The position numbers were made by a program, and so were the translations under genes. This document shows positions 40,762-49,710 of a stretch of DNA of 64,000 bases, piece by piece. How positions within the stretch are numbered: position 1 is the stretch's first letter; each line of letters begins with the position of its first letter. This DNA is from Bradyrhizobium sp. 132. GTDB taxonomy: Bacteria > Pseudomonadota > Alphaproteobacteria > Rhizobiales > Xanthobacteraceae. Location: positions 62,001 to 126,000 of the forward strand of contig NZ_JADPKY010000159.1 of NCBI RefSeq assembly GCF_023074185.1, written 5' to 3'. Below the pieces are notes generated by a model. It saw only the letters and a list, made by a program, of their open reading frames with translations, was not told where the DNA came from and ran no database searches.

Positions 40762-43700
40762 ATGGCAAACACTCCGAAAAAGGTCAAAGACCCGACAGAA
40801 GATGCGCTTTCTGCGATCCAGGAAGCCCTGAACATCAGCGACACGGCTGCGGACACCAGCCGCAACGCCTCGATGCGTAACGAAACGTCGCCTCCGGCCG
40901 CGCCACCGACCCCCCCGATGTTCGACGAACCGAGCTTCGACCCGCGTCCTGCCGCGAACGAACGCGCGATGTTCGACCAGATCGAGGAGCCGCGCTCCTC
41001 GCGCCGCGCCGCCAATGACGACCGTGCGACCATCGGCCAGCTCTTGCAGACGTTGCAGACGGGACGCCCGACCCGCAACATCTACACCGGCGCGACAATC
41101 TTCACCGTCATCTGGCTCGCGGCCTGCGCCGCGCTGACGGTCGGCTTCCTGCCTTCGATCCAGGCGGCGATGGGCCAGAGCGGCGGCGTGTTGGCCATTG
41201 CCGGCCTCGTCACGATGTTCTTCGCGCCGATCATGCTGTTCTTCTTCCTGGCGAGCCTCGTCTGGCGCGGTCAGCAAATGAGCTCGGTCGCGCAGGCGAT
41301 GGCGCAGGTTGCGATCCGCTTCTCCGAGCCGGAAGGTTCGGCTTCGGATTCCATGGTGACCGTCGGCCAGGCCATCCGCCGCGAGGTTGCGGCGATGGGC
41401 GACGGCATCGAGCGCGCGATCGCGCGCGCCGGCGAGCTCGAGACGCTGGTCGCCAACGAGGTCGCGGCGCTCGAACGCGCCTATTCCGACAACGAAGTGC
41501 GCATCCGCGCCCTGCTCCAGGACATCGCGCATCAGCGCGACAATCTGGTCGGCCAGGCCGAGCAGGTCCGCAGCGCCATCTCCGGCGTGCAGATCGACCT
41601 GCGCCATGACATCGCGCTGATCTCGGACGCGATCGCCTCGCGCGTCGACGAGGTCGCCAAGTCCATCACCGGCGCGCTCGAAGAGCGCGGTGCCCACATC
41701 ACCGGTGCACTCAGCAACGCCGGCGACAACATGATCCTCGCGCTCGGCGAGCGCGGCGGCGACCTGCTCGACCGCCTCGAAGAGGCCAGCAACGAGACCA
41801 CGCGCGCGGTGCTCGACGCCAGCGAGCGGCTGACCACCAGCCTCAATTTCAAGACCGGCCACGTCCACGACGAGTTCGTCGACCTAGCCGACCGCGTCCA
41901 CGAGATGCTGAACGAGCGCATCGACCGCATCACCGGCGAGTTCGAGCAGCGCTCCGCCGCGATCGTCGACGGCATCTCCGAGCGCACCGAGCAGGTGCAC
42001 GACAGCCTGAAGAATTCGTCGGACTCGCTGCTGCTCGAGCTCGAGCTGCGCTCCAACGACCTCTCCGCCAAGATCGACGACGCCGGCAACCGCCTCGCCG
42101 GCCACATCATGACCTCCGGCGACAAGGCGAGCGAAGCGCTCGACGCCACCGTCAACACCCTGGTCGCCAAGGTCGTCAGCCAGACCGAGACCGCGCACGA
42201 CTCGCTGTCGCTCCAGATGAGCGCCTTCGACGAGCTGGTGAGGAACCAGGGCAGCGAGCTGGTCGAGAAGTTTGCCCGCGACTCCGGCACGCTCGGCGCA
42301 TTGATCACCCGCCACATCTCCGAATTCGACCGCACCGTGAAGACGTTCGGCGGCGAGATCGTCGATCGCATGGGCCAGCGCACCCAGGACATCCACGAGA
42401 GCCTGAAGAGCTACGTCGACAATTTCGACACCCGCTTCACCTCCAACGGCGGCGCGATCACGGCTGTCCTCGACCAGCGCCTGGTGCAGTTCGAGACCAC
42501 AATCGGCGAGCGTGTCACCAACTTCGATGCCTCGCTGAACGGCAAGATCTCCGGCCTCGACTCTGCAATCGACGGTCACATCAAGATCTTCGACGAACAG
42601 CTCGTCGGCCGCGTCGCCGCGCTCGAACAGTCGTTCGATACCCGTGCGAAGTCGGTCACCGAGACCATCGACGGACGGCTCAACACGCTCTCCTCGTCGC
42701 TGACCGACGGTGCCGCGCAGGCGATCCAGTCGATCGACTCCCGCCTCACCCACCTCACGACGTCGCTGACCGACGGCGCATCGCAGGCGATCGAGACGAT
42801 CGACACCCGCCTCAACTACCTCGCGACCTCGCTGACCGATGGCGCATCGCAGACCATCCAGACGATCGATACGCGGCTGACGCATCTGATGACCACCCTC
42901 ACCGGCGGCGCCTCGCAGGCGCTCGAATCCATCGACACCCGCCTCACCTACCTGACCACCGCGGTGACGAACGGCGCCTCGCAGGCCGTGCAGTCGATCG
43001 ACACCCGCCTCACCCTCCTGACCTCGACGCTCACGGACGGCACCGCGCAGGCGATCGAGGCGGTCGACCGCCGCATCACCAGCGTCGGCGAACTCATCGA
43101 CGGCCGCAGCATGCATCTGACCGACACGGTCACGGCGCGCTTCCAGGACATCCAGCAGGCCATCGAGACCAAGGTCGGTTCGGTGGCCAGCGACATCGAC
43201 ATGCGCGTGGCGCAGTTCGAGGACCTGCTCGGCTCGCGCGTCGAGGCCGTCGCCGGCCGCATCGAGAGCAGCGGACGCCAGGCCAGCGAGGACATGATGT
43301 CCCGCGCCGAGATGATCTCGACCGCGATCCGCTCGCATGTCGAGGACGCCGAGCGCTCGCTCACCAACCTCGTGGTCAACACCAGCGAGACCATCCAGAC
43401 CGGTGCGCGCACCGCGCAGCAGTCGCTGATGACGGTTTCCTCCGACGTCAACGCCCAGCTCAAGATGACCTCCGCCGAGGTCGAGCGCGCGCTGACCGCG
43501 GTCGGTACCGGTGCCGCGAACTCGATCCTGAGCAGCGCCCGCGAAGCACAGTCGACGCTGGTCGCCGCATCCGGCGAGGCCTCCAACCAGATCAAGGGGC
43601 TCGCGGCCGACGTCGAACGCACGCTGTCGTCGGCGGGCTCGGCGACCGCAGCCTCGATCCTGGCCGGTGCCCGCGAGGTGCAGACCACGCTGGTCACGGC

Positions 43701-46470
43701 GTCCTCGGACGCGGCCAACCACGTCAAGACCCTCACCGCCGACGTGCAGCGCTCGCTGTCGATGGCCGGCTCCTCCACGGCGGAATCGATCACAGCCGGC
43801 GCCCGCGATGCGCAGAGCACGCTGATCGCGGCCTCGAGCGAGACCGCCAACCAGATCAAGGCGCTGTCTTCGGACGTGCAGCGCTCGCTCTCGATGGCCG
43901 GGACCGCGACGGCCGAGACCATCATGACCGGGGCCCGCGAAGCCCAGAGCACGCTCGTCAACGCGTCCTCGGATGCGGCGAGCCAGGTCAAGTCGCTGGC
44001 GGCCGAAGTGCATCGGTCGCTCTCGCAGGTCGGCCAGTCGACCGCCGAGACGATCACGACCAGCGCCCGCGACGCCCAGAGCACCCTGCTGGCGGTCTCC
44101 GCCGAACAGACCGGCCAGGTCCGTTCGCTGGCGGCCGAGATGCAGCGCGCGCTGGCGACCGCCGGCGGCGCCACCATCGAGGCGCTCACCAGCGGCGTAC
44201 GCGAGGCCCAGGGCACGCTGATCTCCGCCTCGACGGACGCAGCGAGCCAGATCAAGTCGCTGACCACGGATATCGAGCGCACGCTGACCTCGGTCGGCGC
44301 CGACACCGCCTCGACCATCCTCAACAGCGCACGCGAGGCGCAGACCTCGCTGACCACGACGTCGGCGGACGCCGCAAGCCAGATCCGCACGATCTCGACC
44401 GAGATCGAGCGCACGCTGAGCACGGCCACCGCGAACGCGACCAACGACATCCAGACCAGCGCGCTCAACGCCCAGAACGCGCTGATCAACGCCTCCAACG
44501 AGGCGAGTTCGCGGGTCAAGTCGAGCTCGGCGGACGTCGAGCGCTCGGTGCTCGCCGCCAGCAGCAGCTTCGGCCAGGCCATGACCGGCAAGACCGACGA
44601 GATCGTCACCTACGTGCAGCAGCAGTCCGACCGTCTTGCCAACATGATCGATGCCAAGCGCGGCTCGCTCGTGGACGCGATCGGCTCGAAGACCAGCCAG
44701 CTCACGCTCGACATCGATCGCGTCACGTCCGACGCGCTGAAGTCGATCGAGACGCGCGGCCACGCGTTCTCGCAGACCATGATGGGCAACGGCTCCGAAG
44801 TGGCACGGACCATCAACTCGGCGAGCGAGATGGCGACGGGTGCCGTCAACAAGTCGCTCAAGGACCTCGAGCAGGCCTCGCGCGTGGCGATCGACCAGTC
44901 GCGCCAGGTCTCGATCGCGGCCGTCACCGAGATGCAGGAGACCAGCAAGATCCTGCGCACCGACACGGTCGCCCTGTTCGAGCGACTGCGCGAAGGCAAC
45001 ATCCTGCTCCAGGAGGTGCTGACCGGTGCGCACGACAACCTCAACTCGCTCGAGCGGGCGCTGGTGACGCGCGTCGCCGACTTCGTCTCGGCGATGAACG
45101 ACGTCACCTCGCGCAACGGCGCTGCGACGCAGAACCTGGAAGACCAGCTCAACGTCTTCAACAGCAAGACCACGCGGGCGCTCCAGGATCTCGGCGAGCT
45201 GTCGACCCAGTTCGACGCGCACGGCAAGGCACTCGTCGAGGCCGCGCAGGTCGTGGAGCAGAGCAACAAGAACACCACCGCCTCGCTCGCCGAACGCAAG
45301 CTGGCGCTGGAATCGCTCGTCACCACGATCGACCTGCGCACGGCCGATCTCGACCAGCGTCTGTCGCGCTTCACCGGCCTGCTCGATGAATCGCTGGCGG
45401 CCGCCGAAGAGCGCGCTCGCGACATCGCCCGTGTCGTGGCCGAGACGGCCGGCGCCGGTTCCGCCGCGATCACCCGCCAGTTCGAGGCGGTACGGTCGGC
45501 CTCCGAAGAGGAGCACCGGCAGACAGTCGAGGCCATGCACGACATCTACCGCCAGACCACCGACGAGGCGGATACGATGTTCAAGCAATCGACCGAGAAG
45601 TTCACCAACCTCGTCTCCAGCATGAAGCAGATGGCGTTCGAGATGCACAACGAGCTCGAAGCCACCCGCAACGAGCTGCGCCGCGGCGTGCTCGAGATGC
45701 CGCAGGAGGCCGCCGAGAGCACTGCGCAGATGCGCAAGGTGATCGTCGACCAGATCGAGGCCCTCGCCGAGCTCAACCGCATCGTGGCCCAGCATGGCCG
45801 CGGCCTCGATGTCTCCACGACGGGCCGCGCCAGCGTGCAGCGCCAGGAGGAGCCGATGCTGGCGACCGCGGGCGGCCGCAGCACAGAGACCCGCATGCGC
45901 GACACCGGCAGCGCCTCCACGCTGCCGCCGCCGGACCTCGGCATGCCGGCCTCGCGCCGCACCGAAGCTCCGCCGGTCGCGCCCGCCGGCAACGACCAGG
46001 GCCGCGACGGCTGGCTGTCGGACCTGTTGAGCCGCACGGACGCCAACCAGGGTGCGCCGACCGGACGTGAAGCCCAGCGCGGCCGCCAAGCCGCCGCACC
46101 GGCTCCGCAGCCACAGGCGCCGCAAGGTGGCGGCAATCCGCTGGAATCGCTGTCGCTCGACATCGGCCGGCTGATGGACCGCAACCTCGCTGCCGAGATG
46201 TGGGACCGCTACCAGCGCGGCGAGAACAAGGCCTTCACCAAGCGCCTCTACACGCCCGCCGGCCAGAAGGCTTTTGACGAGGTCGCCCGCAAGTACCGCT
46301 CCGATCGCAACTTCAAGGGCACGGTCGACCGCTACGTCGCCGAGTTCGAACGCCTGCTCGACGAAGTCGCCCGCGACGGCCGCGGCCCGCAGGAGCTGCG
46401 CAACCACCTGACCTCGGAGACGGGTCTGGTCTACACCCTGCTCGCGCACAGCGCGGGACGGCTGGGGTAA
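40762..46470 (+). CDS. gpr: giant membrane-anchored coiled-coil protein, growth pole ring (GPR/RgsE)-like
   Basis: 1,902 residues. Residues 1-105 are polar and Pro-rich. Two membrane helices lie at about 109-130 (ATIFTVIWLAACAALTVGFL) and 142-168 (VLAIAGLVTMFFAPIMLFFF). From ~190 to ~1680 the protein is an almost unbroken helical rod with strict 22-residue repeats (about 592-789) and nine 44-residue repeats (882-1277), both multiples of 11, as in apolipoproteins. Residues ~1690-1790 are Pro/Gly/Gln-rich and disordered. The last ~110 residues (with NLAAEMWDRYQRGENKAF and LYTPAGQKAFDEVA) form a conserved end domain. Agrobacterium GPR (about 2,100 residues, apolipoprotein-like) and Sinorhizobium RgsE share this plan and organise polar growth. 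Homology is from memory of the architecture. A terminator follows. Confidence 0.8.
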   Translation: MANTPKKVKDPTEDALSAIQEALNISDTAADTSRNASMRNETSPPAAPPTPPMFDEPSFDPRPAANERAMFDQIEEPRSSRRAANDDRATIGQLLQTLQTGRPTRNIYTGATIFTVIWLAACAALTVGFLPSIQAAMGQSGGVLAIAGLVTMFFAPIMLFFFLASLVWRGQQMSSVAQAMAQVAIRFSEPEGSASDSMVTVGQAIRREVAAMGDGIERAIARAGELETLVANEVAALERAYSDNEVRIRALLQDIAHQRDNLVGQAEQVRSAISGVQIDLRHDIALISDAIASRVDEVAKSITGALEERGAHITGALSNAGDNMILALGERGGDLLDRLEEASNETTRAVLDASERLTTSLNFKTGHVHDEFVDLADRVHEMLNERIDRITGEFEQRSAAIVDGISERTEQVHDSLKNSSDSLLLELELRSNDLSAKIDDAGNRLAGHIMTSGDKASEALDATVNTLVAKVVSQTETAHDSLSLQMSAFDELVRNQGSELVEKFARDSGTLGALITRHISEFDRTVKTFGGEIVDRMGQRTQDIHESLKSYVDNFDTRFTSNGGAITAVLDQRLVQFETTIGERVTNFDASLNGKISGLDSAIDGHIKIFDEQLVGRVAALEQSFDTRAKSVTETIDGRLNTLSSSLTDGAAQAIQSIDSRLTHLTTSLTDGASQAIETIDTRLNYLATSLTDGASQTIQTIDTRLTHLMTTLTGGASQALESIDTRLTYLTTAVTNGASQAVQSIDTRLTLLTSTLTDGTAQAIEAVDRRITSVGELIDGRSMHLTDTVTARFQDIQQAIETKVGSVASDIDMRVAQFEDLLGSRVEAVAGRIESSGRQASEDMMSRAEMISTAIRSHVEDAERSLTNLVVNTSETIQTGARTAQQSLMTVSSDVNAQLKMTSAEVERALTAVGTGAANSILSSAREAQSTLVAASGEASNQIKGLAADVERTLSSAGSATAASILAGAREVQTTLVTASSDAANHVKTLTADVQRSLSMAGSSTAESITAGARDAQSTLIAASSETANQIKALSSDVQRSLSMAGTATAETIMTGAREAQSTLVNASSDAASQVKSLAAEVHRSLSQVGQSTAETITTSARDAQSTLLAVSAEQTGQVRSLAAEMQRALATAGGATIEALTSGVREAQGTLISASTDAASQIKSLTTDIERTLTSVGADTASTILNSAREAQTSLTTTSADAASQIRTISTEIERTLSTATANATNDIQTSALNAQNALINASNEASSRVKSSSADVERSVLAASSSFGQAMTGKTDEIVTYVQQQSDRLANMIDAKRGSLVDAIGSKTSQLTLDIDRVTSDALKSIETRGHAFSQTMMGNGSEVARTINSASEMATGAVNKSLKDLEQASRVAIDQSRQVSIAAVTEMQETSKILRTDTVALFERLREGNILLQEVLTGAHDNLNSLERALVTRVADFVSAMNDVTSRNGAATQNLEDQLNVFNSKTTRALQDLGELSTQFDAHGKALVEAAQVVEQSNKNTTASLAERKLALESLVTTIDLRTADLDQRLSRFTGLLDESLAAAEERARDIARVVAETAGAGSAAITRQFEAVRSASEEEHRQTVEAMHDIYRQTTDEADTMFKQSTEKFTNLVSSMKQMAFEMHNELEATRNELRRGVLEMPQEAAESTAQMRKVIVDQIEALAELNRIVAQHGRGLDVSTTGRASVQRQEEPMLATAGGRSTETRMRDTGSASTLPPPDLGMPASRRTEAPPVAPAGNDQGRDGWLSDLLSRTDANQGAPTGREAQRGRQAAAPAPQPQAPQGGGNPLESLSLDIGRLMDRNLAAEMWDRYQRGENKAFTKRLYTPAGQKAFDEVARKYRSDRNFKGTVDRYVAEFERLLDEVARDGRGPQELRNHLTSETGLVYTLLAHSAGRLG
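42535..43128 (+). repeat. 66-bp tandem coding repeats (22 residues each)
   Basis: Nine units in strict register, with starts at 42535, 42601, 42667, 42733, 42799, 42865, 42931, 42997 and 43063. The central ones follow IDTRLTHLTTSLTDGASQAI. No insertion or deletion breaks the period. The encoded 22-mers equal two hendecads. Confidence 0.9.
43405..44592 (+). repeat. 132-bp tandem coding repeats (44 residues each)
   Basis: Nine units begin at 43405, 43537, 43669, 43801, 43933, 44065, 44197, 44329 and 44461. Each opens with an AREAQSTL-like word and contains DVERSL-like and TAES-like words. The 44-residue period is exactly twice the 22-residue period upstream. Confidence 0.92.
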
Positions 46471-46501
46471 GCGGCTCGCAGCGATAGCGAACAGCGAATG
46501 A

Positions 46502-46529
46502 AAAACGGAGCCCTCGCGGGCTCCGTTTT
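46502..46529 (+). terminator. rho-independent terminator of the giant gene
   Basis: A perfect 12-bp stem AAAACGGAGCCC/GGGCTCCGTTTT (46502-46513 with 46518-46529) with a TCGC loop and a following GTTTG, 32 bases after the stop. Confidence 0.93.
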
Positions 46530-46588
46530 GTTTGAAGTTACGCCGGTGCAATGATGGGGATGGGAAAAGCGAACGCATCATTCGCTCT

Positions 46589-46727
46589 CGTGCCCCGGAC
46601 GCAGCGCAGCGCCCTCGGCGGTGCGCTGCAGAGCCGGGGCCCATATCGCGGGCATTGTATCGTGTTGCCTTCTGGGTCCCGGCTCTGCGCAGCAGCGTTA
46701 CACGCTGCAGCGCGTCCGGGACACGAG
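46589..46727. repeat. dispersed repeat C (copy 2)
   Basis: Same ends as copy 1 (CGTGCCCCGGACGCAGCGCA at the left, GTCCGGGACACGAG at the right) and the same internal GAGCCGGGGCCCA/TGGGTCCCGGCTC pair. It lies between the giant gene and the convergent mlaD gene. Confidence 0.88.
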
Positions 46728-46753
46728 ACCCAGCGCTACGACCAGGCCAAGCC

Positions 46754-47632
46754 CTACTGCCGCCTGCGCTCCGGCGTCGCGGGCTTTAGCGGCTCTGGCG
46801 GCGGCGGAGCGGCGGCCGGCGCGCTGTTGCTGGCGCCGAACAGCACGCGGGTCGGGTTGCGGTCGAAATTGTTCACGGCGCGGCTGATGTCGCCCAGGGT
46901 ACGGCGGCCGTCGGTCATCAGCGCGCCGGAGCGCTTGTCGAAATCGTCGGCCAGTTCGCGGATCGACTTCACCGCCAGGAATAGCTCACCGCCGTCCTTG
47001 CCGCCGGCGAGCGTGCTGAGGCCGAGCATGAGGCTGTCGGCCTTGAGCATGACGCCGTCGACCTTGGCCATCACGCCATCGATCTTCTCGGAGTTGCGGG
47101 CGAGCGAGTTGGTGAAGGTCTCGAGATTCTTCAGCGAATTCTTCACCGATTCCTGATTGTCGGCGACGATCTTGTTGATGTTCTGGAGCGTGCCGCGGAT
47201 CGCCTCGGTGACGTCCTGGAGCTTGTTGGGATCCGCCGTCAGCGACGGAATACCGTCCTCGTCGAGCGGTGGCGGAGGTGCCGCCTCCTCGCCGCCCTTG
47301 AGCGAGATCGCGGCGACTCCGGTCAGGCCCTGGAATTCGAGGCCGACCAGGGTGTCCTTGCGGATCGGGGCGTTGTTCTCGACCATGGCGAGTGCGACAA
47401 CCCGCCGCGGGTTGTCGAGCTTCACCGAGACCACCTCGCCCACTCGGATACCGTTGAAATTGACGCTGCCGCCGTTGCGCAGGCCCGCCGCCGGGCCCTC
47501 GAAAACGACGCGCAGGGGGCTGCGCTGCTTCGTGGTGTGCAACGACTGAAACCACAACACGAAGCCGATCGCAGCGGCGATCACCGCCAGGGTGAACGAT
47601 CCGATCAGCACGTAATTTGCACGCGTTTCCAT
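46754..47632 (-). CDS. mlaD: MlaD-type MCE substrate-binding protein
   Basis: 292 residues. An N-terminal membrane anchor (NYVLIGSFTLAVIAAAIGFV, about 6-25) is followed by the MCE domain (about 40-120: RVVFEGPAAGLRNGGSVNFN, GIRVGEVVSV, LVGLEFQGLTGVAAISLKGG), then a long helical region (140-260) and a Pro-rich tail. MCE proteins form hexameric lipid tunnels in the periplasm. It is the last gene of the mlaE-mlaF-mlaD operon, 17 bases after mlaF. Members with long helical C-termini resemble the PqiB/YebT and plant TGD2 type. Confidence 0.9.
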   Translation of the reverse strand: METRANYVLIGSFTLAVIAAAIGFVLWFQSLHTTKQRSPLRVVFEGPAAGLRNGGSVNFNGIRVGEVVSVKLDNPRRVVALAMVENNAPIRKDTLVGLEFQGLTGVAAISLKGGEEAAPPPPLDEDGIPSLTADPNKLQDVTEAIRGTLQNINKIVADNQESVKNSLKNLETFTNSLARNSEKIDGVMAKVDGVMLKADSLMLGLSTLAGGKDGGELFLAVKSIRELADDFDKRSGALMTDGRRTLGDISRAVNNFDRNPTRVLFGASNSAPAAAPPPPEPLKPATPERRRQ

Positions 47633-47648
47633 CAGCTACTCCGGCACC

Positions 47649-48431
47649 TCAGCCCATCACCGCGCGAGCGCGCTTGCCATGGAAATATTGCCTCAGCCAG
47701 GGATGCTGCGAGGCCTGCATGTCGGCGATCGACCCTGCCGCAATGATCTTACCGTTCCCTAAAACGGCGATGCGGTCACATGCTGTGTAAAGGCTATCGA
47801 GATCGTGGGTTACCATGAAAACAGTCAGCCCCAAAGTGCGCTGGAGGGTCCTCACCAGCTCGTCGAAGTCGCCGGCGCCGATCGGGTCCAGGCCTGAGGT
47901 CGGCTCGTCCAGAAACACCAGATCCGGATCGAGCGACAGCGCGCGCGCAAGCGCCACGCGCTTGATCATGCCGCCCGACAATTCGGAGGGAAAGCGATCG
48001 GCGACTTCGGGCTTGAGACCCACCATGGTGAGCTTGGCGATGGTGATCTCGTCCATCAGCCGCTGCGAGACGCGCAGATATTCGCGCATCGGAAACTGGA
48101 TGTTCTGCCGCACCGTCAGCGAGGAGAACAGCGCGCCCTGCTGGAACAGCACGCCCCAGCGCCGCTCCACGTTGCGACGCTGCGACGTATTGGAGGCGTC
48201 CAGATCGACGCCGAACACCTCGATGCTGCCTGCGACCTTCGGCACGAGGCCGATGATGGTGCGCGTCAGCACCGATTTGCCGGCACCCGAGGGGCCGACG
48301 AAGCCAAGAATTTCGCCGCGCTTGACGTCGAGGTCGAGGCCGTCGAGCACGCGCGTCGCGCCGAACTGCACGGTGATGTCGCGGACGCGGATGATCGGGT
48401 TTTGAATTCCGTTTTGGACTTCCTGCGCCAT
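47649..48431 (-). CDS. mlaF: MlaF-type ABC transporter ATP-binding protein
   Basis: 260 residues. Walker A GFVGPSGAGKSVL, the Q-loop LFQQGALFSSLTVRQN, signature LSGGMIKRVALARAL, Walker B PDLVFLDEPTSGLDP and the switch His (MVTHDLDS) are complete. The LSGGM-x-KR-x-ALARA form marks the Mla lipid transport subfamily. The start chosen is ATG 48431, with GGGA 7 bases upstream; a GTG at 48437 overlapping the mlaE stop is the alternative. It powers lipid movement with MlaE and MlaD. Confidence 0.93.
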   Translation of the reverse strand: MAQEVQNGIQNPIIRVRDITVQFGATRVLDGLDLDVKRGEILGFVGPSGAGKSVLTRTIIGLVPKVAGSIEVFGVDLDASNTSQRRNVERRWGVLFQQGALFSSLTVRQNIQFPMREYLRVSQRLMDEITIAKLTMVGLKPEVADRFPSELSGGMIKRVALARALSLDPDLVFLDEPTSGLDPIGAGDFDELVRTLQRTLGLTVFMVTHDLDSLYTACDRIAVLGNGKIIAAGSIADMQASQHPWLRQYFHGKRARAVMG

Positions 48432-48433
48432 CG

Positions 48434-49567
48434 TCACATCCCGATCGAGGCGAAGAAGATGGCGAACACACCGTCCATGACGATGACGAAGAAGATGCCC
48501 TTCACCACGGACGCCGTCGTGTGCTGTCCGAGCGATTCCGCGCTGCCCTGCACGGCGAGCCCTTCGACACAGGCGACGATGCCGATCACAGCGGCCATCA
48601 CAGGTGCTTTCACGATGCCGACGATGAAATGGTCGATCGAGATGGCGTCGCGCAAGCGCAGCAAAAACGCTTCGGGATCGACGCCGCCATAGAGCCAGGC
48701 GACGAGACCGCCGCCATAGAGCGCGGCCATGGCGCCGAGGAAGGCCAGGATCGGCAGCGCCAGCACCAGCGCCAGCATGCGCGGCAGCACCAGCACCTCG
48801 ATCGGGTCGAACCCCATGGTGCGCAATGCGTCGATCTCCTCGCGCATCTTCATCGAGCCGAGCTCGGCGGTGTAGGCGCTGCCCGAGCGGCCCGCGACCA
48901 TGATCGCGACCAGGAGCACGCCGATCTCGCGCAGCACCAGCACGCCGAGCATGTCGACGACGAAGATGTCGGCGCCGAACCTGCGGAAATGGAAGATGCC
49001 CTGCTGGGCGATGATGCAGCCGATCAGGAAGGTGATCAGCACCACGATCGGCACCGCGCGCCAGCAGACCTGCTCGAGATGATGCACGGTCGAGGTCAGG
49101 CGGAACGAGCGCGGGTGAATCAGGGTGCGCGCGCCCGCCGCGAGCACCGCGCCGAGCATGTCGATCAGGCCTGCCACGGTGCCGCCAACGCCAGCCACGG
49201 CCCGGCCGATCTGCTCCAGCATGCCGGTGATGGTGACGGCGCTAGTGTCGATCACGGGCGTCGCCCTGACCCGCCGCACCTCGTCCACGAGGCTCGAATA
49301 ATTGGCGGACAGCCCCGCGATCTGCGCCTCGACGGCGCCTTGGGTCAGGCTGCGGCGCAGCCGTTCGATCAGCCAGGCGCCGAACGTGTCCAGCTTGGCC
49401 ACCTCGGAAACGTCGATGAAGACGCTTTGCGAACCGCCCGCGAGCTTCTCGGCGTCAGCCACCATCCGCTCCAGGACCGGCGCGAAGCTCGCGGTCCAGG
49501 TTCCGGTGGCGCAGAGTGCCAGCGCGTTGCCTTTCGCAATCCGTTCCAGCTTCGGATCGCCGCTCAA
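48434..49567 (-). CDS. mlaE: MlaE-type permease with N-terminal STAS-like domain
   Basis: 377 residues. Residues 1-110 resemble a STAS domain (GSQSVFIDVSEVAKLDTFGAW), which in E. coli is the separate subunit MlaB. Residues 125-377 are the MlaE permease with about five membrane helices and the family signature VLREIGVLLVAIMVAGRSGS followed by YTAELGSMKMREEIDALRTM. It is the first gene of the operon and couples directly to mlaF. No mlaC-like periplasmic carrier gene is nearby. Role: phospholipid transport between the inner and outer membranes. Confidence 0.93.
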   Translation of the reverse strand: MSGDPKLERIAKGNALALCATGTWTASFAPVLERMVADAEKLAGGSQSVFIDVSEVAKLDTFGAWLIERLRRSLTQGAVEAQIAGLSANYSSLVDEVRRVRATPVIDTSAVTITGMLEQIGRAVAGVGGTVAGLIDMLGAVLAAGARTLIHPRSFRLTSTVHHLEQVCWRAVPIVVLITFLIGCIIAQQGIFHFRRFGADIFVVDMLGVLVLREIGVLLVAIMVAGRSGSAYTAELGSMKMREEIDALRTMGFDPIEVLVLPRMLALVLALPILAFLGAMAALYGGGLVAWLYGGVDPEAFLLRLRDAISIDHFIVGIVKAPVMAAVIGIVACVEGLAVQGSAESLGQHTTASVVKGIFFVIVMDGVFAIFFASIGM

Positions 49568-49710
49568 GATGTCCGCTCCCGTGCCGGGGCGCTGGAAACG
49601 GATGAAATCAGATGGTTGCGCACGCGCCCTTACCCAGAGAAGGTGTCCCCGACTGGTTAACCTTAGTTGCTAGAGGTAACTAGCAGGTTCAGATTTCGCC
49701 AGAGTTCAAA

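Noticed and set aside
41884..46644. A 1,586-residue open frame on the minus strand opposite the giant gene
   Set aside because: It mirrors the GC3-rich codons of the real gene, has Arg/Gly/Val/Asp-rich shadow composition, no start signal and no domains. The plus-strand protein has clear repeats and membrane helices.
48521..49660. Plus-strand frame opposite mlaE
   Set aside because: His/Asp/Arg-rich shadow; MlaE on the other strand is unmistakable.
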